A stretch of 21,913 nucleotides of DNA from Pseudomonas fluorescens (GCA_003241595.1 QFOU01000037.1:1-21913); one strand, 5' to 3'; counted from the stretch's first letter, positions 1 through 6,474 are shown. A program made the numbers and translations. The notes: a model not told the origin generated them from the letters alone.

Positions 1-2
1 GG

Positions 3-752
3 GAAGAGACGATCAAAGTTTTAATATCGCGCGGGTATCGCGTGATTGCGCCGGATCAGATCGGTTTTTGTAAATCGGATAAGCCTAAGGGGTATCAATA
101 TAGTTTGAATCAATTAGCTGTTAATACCAATGCTCTTTTAAGGAATCTTGGTATTGAGCAACCTATTGTGATCGGTCATTCCATGGGAGGAATGTTGGCG
201 GCTCGGTATGCCATCATGTATCCGCAGCAACTTGAAAAGCTTGTGCTGGTTAATCCCATCGGTTTGGAAGACTGGCAGGCCAAAGGGGTGCCTTACGCGA
301 CGGTTGATACCCTTTATGCAAACGAATTGAAAACGAGTTTTGAGAGCATTAAAAATTACCAATTAAATTTTTATTATAACGACTTATGGAAGCCGGAGTA
401 TGACCGTTGGGTTGATATGCAGGCCGGGATGTATGCGGGTAAAGGAAAAGAGGTTGTGGCGATGAGTCAGGCCCAGACCTCGGATATGATCTTCAATCAG
501 CCTGTTGTGTATGAGCTTGGAAAAATTAAGACTCCGACCGTTTTAATCATTGGTGGGAAGGATAGAACGGCGCCTGGAGCCAACCGTGCGGTGAAGGAGG
601 TTGCGGATGCTTTGGGGGATTATCCGGTACTTGGACGCGAAGCTGCCAAGGCTATTAAGGGTTCAAAACTTGTGGAATTACCTGAACTTGGGCATTCGCC
701 GCAGGTGGAAAATCCAACGCTTTTCCATGAGAAGTTGTTAGAGCTGCTTTAA
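3..752 (+). CDS. alpha/beta hydrolase, 5'-truncated by window edge
   Basis: The reading frame is open from the first bases of the window, so the true start lies upstream; a GTG at 42 is internal to the conserved core (VIAPDQIGF strand) and is not the start. The visible part shows an alpha/beta hydrolase: the nucleophile elbow GHSMGG, a predicted acid residue in LIIGGKDRTAP, and the C-terminal histidine in LPELGHSPQVENP, which complete a Ser-Asp-His triad. A variable cap region lies between the elbow and the acid strand. The oxyanion HG loop must lie in the missing N-terminus. The substrate cannot be told from sequence; esterases, epoxide hydrolases and lipases share this layout. No terminator follows directly, and the next gene has its own promoter-like sequence. 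The family is certain; the function is open. Confidence 0.88.
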   Translation, partial: EETIKVLISRGYRVIAPDQIGFCKSDKPKGYQYSLNQLAVNTNALLRNLGIEQPIVIGHSMGGMLAARYAIMYPQQLEKLVLVNPIGLEDWQAKGVPYATVDTLYANELKTSFESIKNYQLNFYYNDLWKPEYDRWVDMQAGMYAGKGKEVVAMSQAQTSDMIFNQPVVYELGKIKTPTVLIIGGKDRTAPGANRAVKEVADALGDYPVLGREAAKAIKGSKLVELPELGHSPQVENPTLFHEKLLELL

Positions 753-762
753 TGGGTTGCCG

Positions 763-791
763 TTTTCAGTTGATTATCTAATCGGTATACT
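763..791 (+). promoter_or_regulatory. predicted sigma-70-type promoter
   Basis: TTTTCA (763-768) and TATACT (786-791) are separated by 17 bases. The expected start of transcription is near 798, only about 8 bases before the ATG at 806. This fits the absence of a Shine-Dalgarno sequence there. It is predicted from the sequence alone. Confidence 0.45.
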
Positions 792-805
792 GTATTCACT
801 GCGCT

Positions 806-1240
806 ATGAGCGTGGTGAAGTACCTTGTTATCGCATTGATGTTGCTAGTAAGTAAGCCGGTAGTTGCGGCTGATTTCTGGTGCCCGGTGGTTACGAATCT
901 GCCGGAGAGTCTTGAGATGCACTCGGACGCAGATAACCGCTTGAAGGTTGCTAAGATTCAGAGATATTTGACGAATTTGAGTGATATTCGGAATGGTTAT
1001 GAGCGTGCCCGAACCCGTGGGCAGCGCAACCAGATTGCCAATTGCCTTATGGATCATTTAGTTATGCTGGATGATGATCGGGCTTTGCTGTACCCCAAAA
1101 CCGAAGCTGATGCGGCAACCCTGGAGTTATTGCGTGAGGAAGTTATTGGTGTAATTCATGTTTTTGGTCGTGATTTGCGTCACAAGCCTGAGCTTCAGTA
1201 TATTTTACGTTGGACCGAAGTGAAGCTTGCTTCCCGATAA
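806..1240 (+). CDS. small exported protein of unknown function
   Basis: This 144-residue protein opens with a clear signal peptide: a Lys near the N-terminus, a hydrophobic core at about residues 6-18, and a likely cleavage after VVAA near residue 22. The mature part is mostly charged and predicted helical, with two cysteines (in DFWCPV and in ANCLMD) that could form a disulfide in the periplasm. I do not recognise the family. No ribosome binding site precedes the ATG, and the promoter-like hexamers put the transcript start about 8 bases upstream, so initiation may be almost leaderless. It is followed by 175 bases without a convincing gene and then a bidirectional terminator shared with the convergent cysteine desulfurase gene. 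The coding call rests on the signal peptide and on a single long frame. Confidence 0.75.
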   Translation: MSVVKYLVIALMLLVSKPVVAADFWCPVVTNLPESLEMHSDADNRLKVAKIQRYLTNLSDIRNGYERARTRGQRNQIANCLMDHLVMLDDDRALLYPKTEADAATLELLREEVIGVIHVFGRDLRHKPELQYILRWTEVKLASR

Positions 1241-1415
1241 TTTCCTTAATGTTATCCGCATGATGTCTATTTTGGGCGATGGCGGATATGTGTGGGCGAT
1301 GCGCCTTGGTTTTGCACGTGTTTTTACGAAATTTGTGTGCAAGGCGCATTGGGTGATGGGCGAGCGGTGGGGACGGAGTATTTGTCGGCGCGTGATTGTG
1401 GTGAAGAAGAAATAA

Positions 1416-1439
1416 AAAAGCACCCGAGAGGGTGCTTTT
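1416..1439. terminator. bidirectional intrinsic terminator
   Basis: A 10-bp perfect stem (AAAAGCACCC / GGGTGCTTTT) surrounds a GAGA tetraloop, with A- and T-runs on the two sides. It lies between convergent genes. The stop codon of the minus-strand cysteine desulfurase (1438-1440) is inside the hairpin, so it can serve both directions. Confidence 0.9.
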
Positions 1440-2538
1440 AAGTTTTAAGAAGTGAGCCGAGTGCCGCGATACCGTGGTCGATATCGGCTTGGGTGGTGGC
1501 GTGGCCCCAGCTGAGGCGGAGGCCCTGGCCCGCCTGTTGGGCGGTGTAGCCCATGGCTTTGAGGACGTGGCTTTCCTTCACTTTACCGCTGCCGCAGGCG
1601 CTGCCTTGGCTGATGGCAATGCCTTTGAGATCGAACGCGATGACCACGTCTTCGCCGCGTTGGCCATGGGTGAGGAGTTGGATGACGTGGGGGGCGGTGG
1701 GGCTGCCGAGGCCGACAACGGTGAGGCCGAGTTGGAGGGCGGCGGCTTCGAGCTGTGTGCGGAAGTGGCGGGCGGTGGTGGATTCGGTTTCCAGATTTTC
1801 CAGAGCCACTTGCAGGGCGGTGGCCATGCCGCCGATGGCGGGGAGGTTTTCGGTGCCTGCGCGGCGGTTACGCTCTTGGCTGCCGCCGGTGATGAGGGCG
1901 TCCATGGTGATCTCGGGTTTGAGCACCAGTGCGCCGACGCCTTTGGGGCCGCCGAATTTGTGGCCAGCGAAGGAGAGGAGGTCGGCACCGATGTCGTCGG
2001 GCTGTACTGGGAGGTGGCCGACGGTTTGGATGGCATCGGTGTGGAAAAGGGCGCCGTGGGCGTGGGCGAGGGTGGCGATTTCGGATACTGGTTGAAGGAC
2101 GCCGTTCTCGTTATTGGCGTGCATGACGCTGACGAGGGCGACATCGCCGCGTTTGAGTTCGGTGGTGAGGACCTCCATATTGAGGAGGCCGTGGGAATCT
2201 ACTGGAATTTCGGTGGCGTTGAGGGCGAAGCCGGTGTTGCGGATGCAATCGTGCTCGATACTGCTGACGAGGAGGCGTTTGCCGGGAGCGCGGGCCATGA
2301 CGCCGCGGAGGGCGAGGTTGTTAGCCTCGGTGCCGCCGGAGGTGAAGGCGAGGCGTTCGGCACGCAAGCCGAGGAGGGAGGCGGTGGTGCGGCGGGCTTC
2401 GTCGAGCTCGAGACGGGCGGCCTGGCCTTCCGCATGGATGCTGCTGGGGTTGCCGAAGATGTCCAGCAACTCGATGACGCGTGCGCGAGCCTGTGGGCGG
2501 AGAGGGGCGGTGGCGGCGTAATCGAGATAGGTGCGCAT
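1438..2538 (-). CDS. cysteine desulfurase (class V aminotransferase, NifS/IscS-like)
   Basis: This PLP enzyme takes sulfur from L-cysteine, leaving alanine, and passes it as a persulfide to Fe-S cluster assembly and other sulfur acceptors. In its 366 residues I see the N-terminal LDYAATAP motif, the IEHD histidine (about 96), HANNENG (about 140-146), HTDAIQ (Asp 168), the PLP lysine in SFAGHKFGGPKG (Lys 194), and the catalytic cysteine in GSACGSG (Cys 315). The short loop after that cysteine is NifS-like. The ATG has no Shine-Dalgarno sequence, but a good promoter (2545-2573) predicts transcription starting on the A of the ATG, so the mRNA may be leaderless. iscR lies about 1.4 kb upstream with two unknown genes between. 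No sufB or iscU is adjacent. G+C appears higher than in the plus-strand neighbours. It could be named iscS, nifS or sufS; the reaction is secure. Confidence 0.95.
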   Translation of the reverse strand: MRTYLDYAATAPLRPQARARVIELLDIFGNPSSIHAEGQAARLELDEARRTTASLLGLRAERLAFTSGGTEANNLALRGVMARAPGKRLLVSSIEHDCIRNTGFALNATEIPVDSHGLLNMEVLTTELKRGDVALVSVMHANNENGVLQPVSEIATLAHAHGALFHTDAIQTVGHLPVQPDDIGADLLSFAGHKFGGPKGVGALVLKPEITMDALITGGSQERNRRAGTENLPAIGGMATALQVALENLETESTTARHFRTQLEAAALQLGLTVVGLGSPTAPHVIQLLTHGQRGEDVVIAFDLKGIAISQGSACGSGKVKESHVLKAMGYTAQQAGQGLRLSWGHATTQADIDHGIAALGSLLKT

Positions 2539-2544
2539 GGGGGA

Positions 2545-2573
2545 TATATAGGTGAAATTGGTGGGAAATGCAA
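2545..2573 (-). promoter_or_regulatory. predicted promoter of the cysteine desulfurase gene
   Basis: Read on the minus strand, TTGCAT (2573-2568) and TATATA (2550-2545) are 17 bases apart. Counting 7 bases past the -10 hexamer puts +1 at 2538, the A of the start codon. The -35 overlaps the U-tract of the terminator of the preceding gene. Confidence 0.55.
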
Positions 2574-2597
2574 AAACTCCGGCGCGGGGCCGGAGTT
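2572..2597 (-). terminator. intrinsic terminator after the 2619-3077 gene
   Basis: Arms AACTCCGG and CCGGAGTT (2575-2582 and 2590-2597) form a GC-rich hairpin. On the minus strand it is followed by a T-run. Confidence 0.85.
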
Positions 2598-2618
2598 GAT
2601 GAATACGATAGGTGTGGG

Positions 2619-3077
2619 TTATTTCACGAGGATGTATTCCACGAGGATCTCGCCGGGGAGGCCGTAGTCTTCGTACTGCGACGAGATGAAGATGCCGTGG
2701 TCGGCGGCAATGAAGGTGTTGACGTGGACCGACTGATGATCTGCGGGAAGCTCGGCATGGGTGTAGGTACCGCCTTCCGGCGAGAGGTTCTCGGTGCGGA
2801 TCTCGCCTGTATTGGGCTGTTCCACCACGATGACATGGCCGTTGGTTGTATTTTTCGAGCGGTAGATCTGGCCGTTTAGCTCTAACTTACCGAGGTAGGG
2901 AAGTTTGTGTTTGCTGATGGTGTCTCGGTGTTGGAGTGTGACGAGCAGTTTACTGGATCCATCGCTCAGCTTTTTGGCAGCTTCGAGATGGTTGAGCAGA
3001 AGCTCGACACCTTTTTGGCCGACCATGTGGTGAACCAGTTGGTTCGGGATTTCGAGGTTGAGGCGGTCGAAGGACAC
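2619..3077 (-). CDS. hypothetical protein (152 aa) between iscR and the desulfurase
   Basis: I do not recognise this protein. The frame stays open further upstream to 3167, but a GTG at 3077 has a strong ribosome binding site (AGGAG at 3088-3084, 6-base spacer). The longer version would run back through the promoter region, so I place the start at the GTG (MSFDRLNLEIPNQ). The protein is soluble, with no signal peptide or membrane segment. The N-terminal third looks helical (VHHMVGQKGVELLLNHLEAAKKL) and the rest beta-rich, ending in GLPGEILVEYILVK. No catalytic motif stands out. It has its own terminator, and its upstream region shares a motif with the next minus-strand gene. Its place in an isc/suf-like neighbourhood hints at a link to Fe-S or stress biology, but nothing in the protein proves this. 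Confidence 0.7.
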   Translation of the reverse strand: MSFDRLNLEIPNQLVHHMVGQKGVELLLNHLEAAKKLSDGSSKLLVTLQHRDTISKHKLPYLGKLELNGQIYRSKNTTNGHVIVVEQPNTGEIRTENLSPEGGTYTHAELPADHQSVHVNTFIAADHGIFISSQYEDYGLPGEILVEYILVK

Positions 3078-3165
3078 GGGACTCTCCTGTGTGTGAGGGA
3101 CTATGATGGCACGTGATTTGCTGAGGATGTTTTTGGTATACAAATGACTGAAAGTCAAGGGATGC

Positions 3166-3191
3166 AAAAAACCTCCGGCGTTGGCCGGAGG
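3166..3191 (-). terminator. intrinsic terminator after the 3211-3792 gene
   Basis: A perfect 8-bp stem CCTCCGGC / GCCGGAGG with loop GTTG is followed on the minus strand by TTTTTT. Confidence 0.92.
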
Positions 3192-3210
3192 GAATTGCGG
3201 GGCAGGCCGC

Positions 3211-3792
3211 TTAGAAGGACTGCTTGCGGAGGTCTTTCTCGACCAATTTCATTTCGGCTTTGAGGAGCTTTGAGATGGGGTCGTAGGTCGGGATTTCGGC
3301 GCTGCGTTTGCGACGCCAGAGGTTGCCTTCTGTTGAGCAGTAGATGAACTCGCGCTGGGCTTGGTAAAAGTCGTGGTCTCCTTCGTTAAAGAAGACCACA
3401 TTGCCTTGGGCGAACATTCCATCGGTAGCCAAAGTGGCCACGATTTTATGCGTGAAATCGCCGATCTTCAGTTTGCAACCGGTGGTGTCGGCCATGATGA
3501 TGGTTGGCTTCTTCCAGTTGCGAACGCTTTCGATCCAATCGCTGTATTCGGGCGAGGGGAAGGCGGTTTTTTCTGCGAACGCAAACGAATTGTTTGACCG
3601 GAGTACTATGAGCGCGTCGCAAAGTTCGATGCGTTCATTGATCGGAAGACTGGCTTCTTTTCCTTGGATATCGAGGAGGAAGATATCTTCGGAGTACAGT
3701 AGATTTTCGAGATCGGCCCAGTGGGCACTGATGAAGTGGTCGGCGCTGGTTGCGCTTGTATAGCCGTTGTTGGCGAGGAAGAGTTTGCGCAT
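3211..3792 (-). CDS. hypothetical protein (193 aa) downstream of iscR
   Basis: This is an unrecognised soluble protein without a signal peptide. It has alternating hydrophobic strands (DIFLLDIQG, CDALIVLRS, PTIIMADTTGCKLKIG, GNVVFFNEGD) suggestive of an alpha/beta fold. The C-terminus is strongly basic and charged (RRKRS, KAEMKLVEKDLRKQSF). The ATG at 3792 is preceded by AAGGA with normal spacing, and a promoter-like pair lies upstream. The gene ends at a strong terminator. It sits between iscR and another unknown gene on the same strand. The regular start signals, promoter and terminator argue that it is a real gene. Confidence 0.72.
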   Translation of the reverse strand: MRKLFLANNGYTSATSADHFISAHWADLENLLYSEDIFLLDIQGKEASLPINERIELCDALIVLRSNNSFAFAEKTAFPSPEYSDWIESVRNWKKPTIIMADTTGCKLKIGDFTHKIVATLATDGMFAQGNVVFFNEGDHDFYQAQREFIYCSTEGNLWRRKRSAEIPTYDPISKLLKAEMKLVEKDLRKQSF

Positions 3793-3836
3793 GGCGCTTT
3801 TCCTTAACGTGTGGGGTGAATCGAAATTGAGATTTA

Positions 3837-3866
3837 TGTATACGATGACTGCAAGGTAGGCAACAA
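3837..3866 (-). promoter_or_regulatory. predicted promoter of the 3211-3792 gene
   Basis: On the minus strand, TTGTTG (3866-3861) and TATACA (3842-3837) are 18 bases apart, giving a leader of about 38 bases. The surrounding CAGTCAT...GTATAC sequence also occurs upstream of the 2619-3077 gene. Confidence 0.45.
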
Positions 3867-3888
3867 AAAACCGGCTGGGGGGCCGGTT
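3865..3888 (-). terminator. intrinsic terminator of iscR
   Basis: Arms AACCGGC (3869-3875) and GCCGGTT (3882-3888) enclose a 6-base loop. The minus-strand product ends in TTTTTT. Confidence 0.92.
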
Positions 3889-3908
3889 GTAAAGGATTGC
3901 CGCAGGGC

Positions 3909-4406
3909 TTAGGAATTGACGATGCGGATGGAGGAGAAGCTGACGGGGACGATGGCTTCGTCGGTGATCTCGAAATCGTTATCCAGCACCATTTGCAAGG
4001 TGACGCGGCGGAGGAAGCTTTCGATGTGGGTGCCTAGCGCCGACCAGAGGTCGTGGGCGTTGCACTTGCCGCCGTGGACGCAGCCTGCACCTGCGGCGGG
4101 GCCGTGGGGGTCGGACATGGAGCCGCAGCGGGTGACGTCCACCACTTCATCCACCGCGCTGACGATATCCGACAGCATCACGAGGTTGAGGGGTTTGGGA
4201 ATCATGTAGCCGCCGCCGGGGCCGCGGACACTATCGACAACACCCGACTTGCGGAGTTTGGCGAAGAGTTGCTCCAGATAGCTCAGGCTGATTTGTTGGC
4301 GTTCGGCAATTTGCGCCAGAGTGACCGGGCGGGGTGAGGTGCTGGACAGGTTGGCGAGGTCGAGCATCGCCATGATGGCGTAACGTCCGCGGGTGGAAAG
4401 GTGCAT
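3909..4406 (-). CDS. iscR: Rrf2-family Fe-S regulator IscR
   Basis: This transcription factor senses Fe-S status and controls Fe-S biogenesis genes. In its 165 residues I see the Rrf2 winged-helix start (MHLSTRGRYAIMAMLDLA), the recognition region with ISLSYLEQLFAKLRKSGVV, the wing motif VRGPGGGY, and the dimer-helix stretch IVSAVDEVVDVTRC. The cluster ligands Cys94, Cys109, Cys115 and His118 follow. The second part (C-X5-C-X2-H, in GCVHGGKCNAHDLW) matches IscR of E. coli closely, but the first spacing is C-X14-C instead of C-X5-C because of a Gly/Ala/Pro-rich insertion. A promoter lies 65 bases upstream (4478-4506). I found no convincing IscR box. The desulfurase gene is on the same strand downstream but separated by two terminated genes. 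The family call is secure; cluster binding with the longer loop is inferred. Confidence 0.95.
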   Translation of the reverse strand: MHLSTRGRYAIMAMLDLANLSSTSPRPVTLAQIAERQQISLSYLEQLFAKLRKSGVVDSVRGPGGGYMIPKPLNLVMLSDIVSAVDEVVDVTRCGSMSDPHGPAAGAGCVHGGKCNAHDLWSALGTHIESFLRRVTLQMVLDNDFEITDEAIVPVSFSSIRIVNS

Positions 4407-4477
4407 GGCCTTTGCTTTCTAGAGTCGGTCAGTTAGGGTGAGGCGATAGGTGCTGCCTATGGCTTCGATACCCTTTA

Positions 4478-4506
4478 TATGTAGAAGGTTCGGGGAGGGG
4501 CGTCAA
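4478..4506 (-). promoter_or_regulatory. predicted iscR promoter
   Basis: On the minus strand, TTGACG (4506-4501) and TACATA (4483-4478) are 17 bases apart. This predicts a leader of about 65 bases before the iscR ATG. Confidence 0.6.
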
Positions 4507-4532
4507 TACCTGAGTGAGCTGTGTGGTTATTT

Positions 4533-4562
4533 TTGACTTATGTTAATTGTGTTTCATATTAA
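4533..4562 (+). promoter_or_regulatory. predicted promoter of the 4656-5306 hydrolase
   Basis: TTGACT (4533-4538) and TATTAA (4557-4562) are 18 bases apart in an AT-rich stretch. It is divergent from the iscR promoter, with the two -35 elements about 26 bases apart. Confidence 0.55.
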
Positions 4563-4655
4563 TAGTTTATGCGATTTTTATTGCAGTGTGCTGCGGGATT
4601 GTGCAATAAGCAGCCCATTCTGTTACAGATTTTCTAACCAAGTTTGAGGTGCCCC

Positions 4656-5306
4656 ATGCCTGACGTAACTTTCCAAGGCCCTGCCGGTCGGCTTGAAGGC
4701 AAATACTTTGCCCAGAAAAATCCTGAGACCCCGATTGCAGTTATTCTGCACCCCCACCCGCTGCACGGCGGCACCATGAATAACAAGGTGACCTACCGCC
4801 TGTTTGAGACCTTTGTGCGCATGGGGTTTTCGGTTCTGCGTTTCAATTTCCGTGGCGTAGGTAATAGCGAAGGTGTGTTTGACAATGGTGTGGGCGAGCT
4901 TTCGGATGCGGCGGCTGCGCTGGATTGGCTGCATGCTAACCACCCGCATGCTCCGGAAATCTGGCTTTCGGGTTTCTCGTTCGGGGCGTGGATCACGATG
5001 CAGATGTTGATGCGTCGTCCGGACCTTAAGCGCTTTGTGGCGGTGGCACCGCCGGCCGGGCTTTATGACTTCTCGTTTTTGAGCCCGTGCCCGACCAGTG
5101 GCTTGGTACTGTATGGGAATAATGACGAGATCACTCCGGCTGAAGACACCGAAACTTTGCTGAAGAAATCGACCCGTCAGAAGGGCATTACCATCAGTGC
5201 GGCGAAGATCAATGGTGCCGACCACTTCTTTACCAACCAGCAGGATGAATTGGGCGCGACTGTGGCGGCTTATATTCAGCGCGAGATGGGTAAAGGTGGG
5301 CGTTAG
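4656..5306 (+). CDS. small alpha/beta hydrolase (COG2945-like)
   Basis: This 216-residue cytoplasmic hydrolase belongs to the compact alpha/beta type lacking a large cap. The evidence is AVILHPHPLHGGTMNNKV (oxyanion region), LRFNFRGVGNSEG, the nucleophile elbow GFSFGAW, the acid residue in LYGNNDEITP, and the histidine in GADHFF near the end. This architecture and length fit the COG2945 predicted hydrolases; the natural substrate of that group is not established. An in-frame TTG at 4644 was passed over because it overlaps the GAGG (4646-4649) that serves as the ribosome binding site for the ATG at 4656. The gene has its own promoter and a strong terminator, so it is probably monocistronic. 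Confidence 0.88.
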   Translation: MPDVTFQGPAGRLEGKYFAQKNPETPIAVILHPHPLHGGTMNNKVTYRLFETFVRMGFSVLRFNFRGVGNSEGVFDNGVGELSDAAAALDWLHANHPHAPEIWLSGFSFGAWITMQMLMRRPDLKRFVAVAPPAGLYDFSFLSPCPTSGLVLYGNNDEITPAEDTETLLKKSTRQKGITISAAKINGADHFFTNQQDELGATVAAYIQREMGKGGR

Positions 5307-5337
5307 GCTGCGTTGTGCTGAATGATTTCAGTTGATT

Positions 5338-5362
5338 AGGGGGCCTTGTGGCCCTCTTTTTT
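5338..5362 (+). terminator. intrinsic terminator after the hydrolase
   Basis: Stem 5338-5345 / 5350-5357 (GGGCC core extended by A-T, G-C and one G-U pair) with loop TTGT is followed by a run of six T. Confidence 0.9.
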
Positions 5363-5374
5363 GAGGCGTATAAG
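5346..5374 (+). promoter_or_regulatory. possible promoter of the 5431-5781 gene
   Basis: TTGTGG (5346-5351) and TATAAG (5369-5374) are 17 bases apart. The -35 lies in the loop and arm of the preceding terminator, so the match could be chance. Confidence 0.35.
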
Positions 5375-5430
5375 AGCTGCGAAACCTTTCCCTGTAACTT
5401 TAACCATGCTTTTGCTGAGGTACTCCCACC

Positions 5431-5781
5431 ATGCAAAGTGTTATGAATATTGCGTCTCTGGCTAGTCTTGCGCTGCTAGTGATAATGCCCCGCCGGGCGG
5501 CCACGATTCAACAGCGTAAAGCTGAAGAAAATGCCCGGTGCCAATGTGAAGAGTGTTATCTGAGTTTGGCTGAACAATACTTAATTGAGCTTGACGTACT
5601 TCCTGCTGACGAAATTGCGCGGGTACTTCTGGCTGCTGAATACGAAGCCCGCGGTGTTTGCGAGGGCCAGCTGAATTACCATTATCTGCTGGACGGAGTA
5701 GATGCGGTTTTATTTGACCGTTTCCGTGTACTTACTGCCCGGCGGAGAGAATTGAATGATGTGAAGTTTGACTTTGCATGA
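5431..5781 (+). CDS. hypothetical protein with N-terminal hydrophobic segment and CQCEEC motif
   Basis: I do not recognise this 116-residue protein. Residues 4-19 (VMNIASLASLALLVIM) form a short hydrophobic stretch that may be a membrane anchor, followed by basic residues (PRR) as in a signal anchor with a cytoplasmic C-terminus. A cysteine group ARCQCEEC (Cys 37, 39, 42) could bind metal. The rest is predicted helical and charged. A GAGGT lies about 10 bases before the ATG. The stop codon runs straight into a strong bidirectional terminator shared with the convergent gene on the minus strand. Confidence 0.7.
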   Translation: MQSVMNIASLASLALLVIMPRRAATIQQRKAEENARCQCEECYLSLAEQYLIELDVLPADEIARVLLAAEYEARGVCEGQLNYHYLLDGVDAVLFDRFRVLTARRRELNDVKFDFA

Positions 5782-5818
5782 AAAAAAGGAAGGTGCCCCG
5801 TGGGTACCTTCCTTTTTT
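5782..5818. terminator. bidirectional intrinsic terminator
   Basis: A 17-bp stem (5782-5798 / 5802-5818, one G-U pair) with an A-run on the left and a T-run on the right lies between convergent genes. Confidence 0.92.
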
Positions 5819-5835
5819 GTACTGAGTTTTAGTGG

Positions 5836-6291
5836 CTAGGGATGAGTGATGGTGCCGGGGAGCGCGCTTTCGAATTTGGTCATGGCGCGGATGAGGCGGG
5901 TGAGGCGCTCGGGTGTGAGGCTGCCGAGGATTTCGGTGAGGGCTACTTCGGCGTGTTTGCTGACGTAGGTGGCGTAGGCGGAGGAGGGGTTGTTATCGGA
6001 CGGGGGAGCGTATTTGAAGATGGCTTTTTCCAGAGTAAGTTTGGCGTAGAGCGGGCGCGAGAGCAGGCTTTGCATGGCGCGGAGGCCTGCGGCTTCGGAT
6101 GGGAAGACGGCAAAGCCCCAGGCGGTGCCGATCTGTTCCTTATTATATTTACTGGGGCGGATGTTGCCGGGGTTGTTGTTGCGCCATGCGGGGCTTCCGC
6201 CGAGGCGGGTTTCGGTGCTGCCGTGTTCGTCGGTGTAGATTGTTGCGCGCTGAGCCTTGATGCGGGCTTCGGTTGCTTTGATGAAGGTCAT
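5836..6291 (-). CDS. phage P5-like protein with RNNNPGN motif, probable muralytic enzyme
   Basis: The 151-residue protein carries GSPAWRNNNPGNIRPS (residues 32-47), then TAWGFAVFPSEAAGLRAMQSLL and a YAPPSDNNPSSAYATYV region. This arrangement is that of proteins commonly annotated as phage structural protein P5 or lysozyme-like, in which the W-R-N-N-N-P-G-N signature marks the conserved core. A peptidoglycan-degrading role is inferred from that family and not shown by a catalytic residue I can name. There is no signal peptide, so export would need a partner, or the protein acts in the cytoplasm. The start has GGAG with a 7-base spacer. Two terminator-like hairpins lie in its upstream leader, and a divergent tail-fibre-like gene lies beyond them, which together suggest a domesticated phage remnant. 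No other phage genes are nearby. Confidence 0.78.
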   Translation of the reverse strand: MTFIKATEARIKAQRATIYTDEHGSTETRLGGSPAWRNNNPGNIRPSKYNKEQIGTAWGFAVFPSEAAGLRAMQSLLSRPLYAKLTLEKAIFKYAPPSDNNPSSAYATYVSKHAEVALTEILGSLTPERLTRLIRAMTKFESALPGTITHP

Positions 6292-6313
6292 TTCGGTTCT
6301 CCGTTATAGTCAT

Positions 6314-6336
6314 AAAAAAAACCGCCCCCTTGCGGT
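6314..6336 (-). terminator. terminator-like hairpin in the leader of the P5-like gene (proximal)
   Basis: On the minus strand ACCGC / GCGGT (6336-6332 and 6325-6321) pair across a 6-base loop and are followed by a run of eight T. It ends only about 22 bases before the start codon, so it may act as an attenuator. Confidence 0.65.
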
Positions 6337-6346
6337 GGACGGCATG

Positions 6347-6367
6347 AAAAAACCCGCCTGAGGCGAG
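6347..6367 (-). terminator. terminator-like hairpin in the leader of the P5-like gene (distal)
   Basis: On the minus strand CTCGCC / GGCGGG (one U-G pair) with a TCA loop is followed by TTTTTT. It lies just upstream of the similar hairpin at 6314-6336. No minus-strand gene precedes it. Confidence 0.65.
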
Positions 6368-6379
6368 TGTGTTATATTG

Positions 6380-6392
6380 CAACATAATGTTG
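6380..6392. promoter_or_regulatory. perfect palindrome, possible operator
   Basis: CAACATAATGTTG is a perfect 6+1+6 palindrome. It lies between the divergent P5-like and tail-fibre-like genes and could control both. No known regulator is assigned. Confidence 0.4.
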
Positions 6393-6474
6393 TGGCGAAT
6401 GCAAAGGTTTAGTTGGAAGAAGGTTGACGCGGCGGGGGCAGGCTTTCAGGTTGTTTAGAAGTTGATGAGGGAAT

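Noticed and set aside
1227..1415. Small + strand frame (62 codons from TTG, or 52 from ATG 1260) before the terminator at 1416
   Set aside because: It has no ribosome binding site, overlaps the end of the 806-1240 gene if the TTG is used, and its composition is not protein-like enough. It remains a weak possibility because it ends at the terminator.
1474..2667. A 397-codon open frame on the + strand opposite the cysteine desulfurase gene
   Set aside because: Its translation is low-complexity Gly/Ala/Glu/Val sequence typical of the reverse frame of a GC-rich gene. The minus-strand gene has all catalytic motifs.
4407..4500. IscR binding box in the iscR leader
   Set aside because: I compared the leader with the type 1 and type 2 IscR consensus and found no convincing match on either strand.
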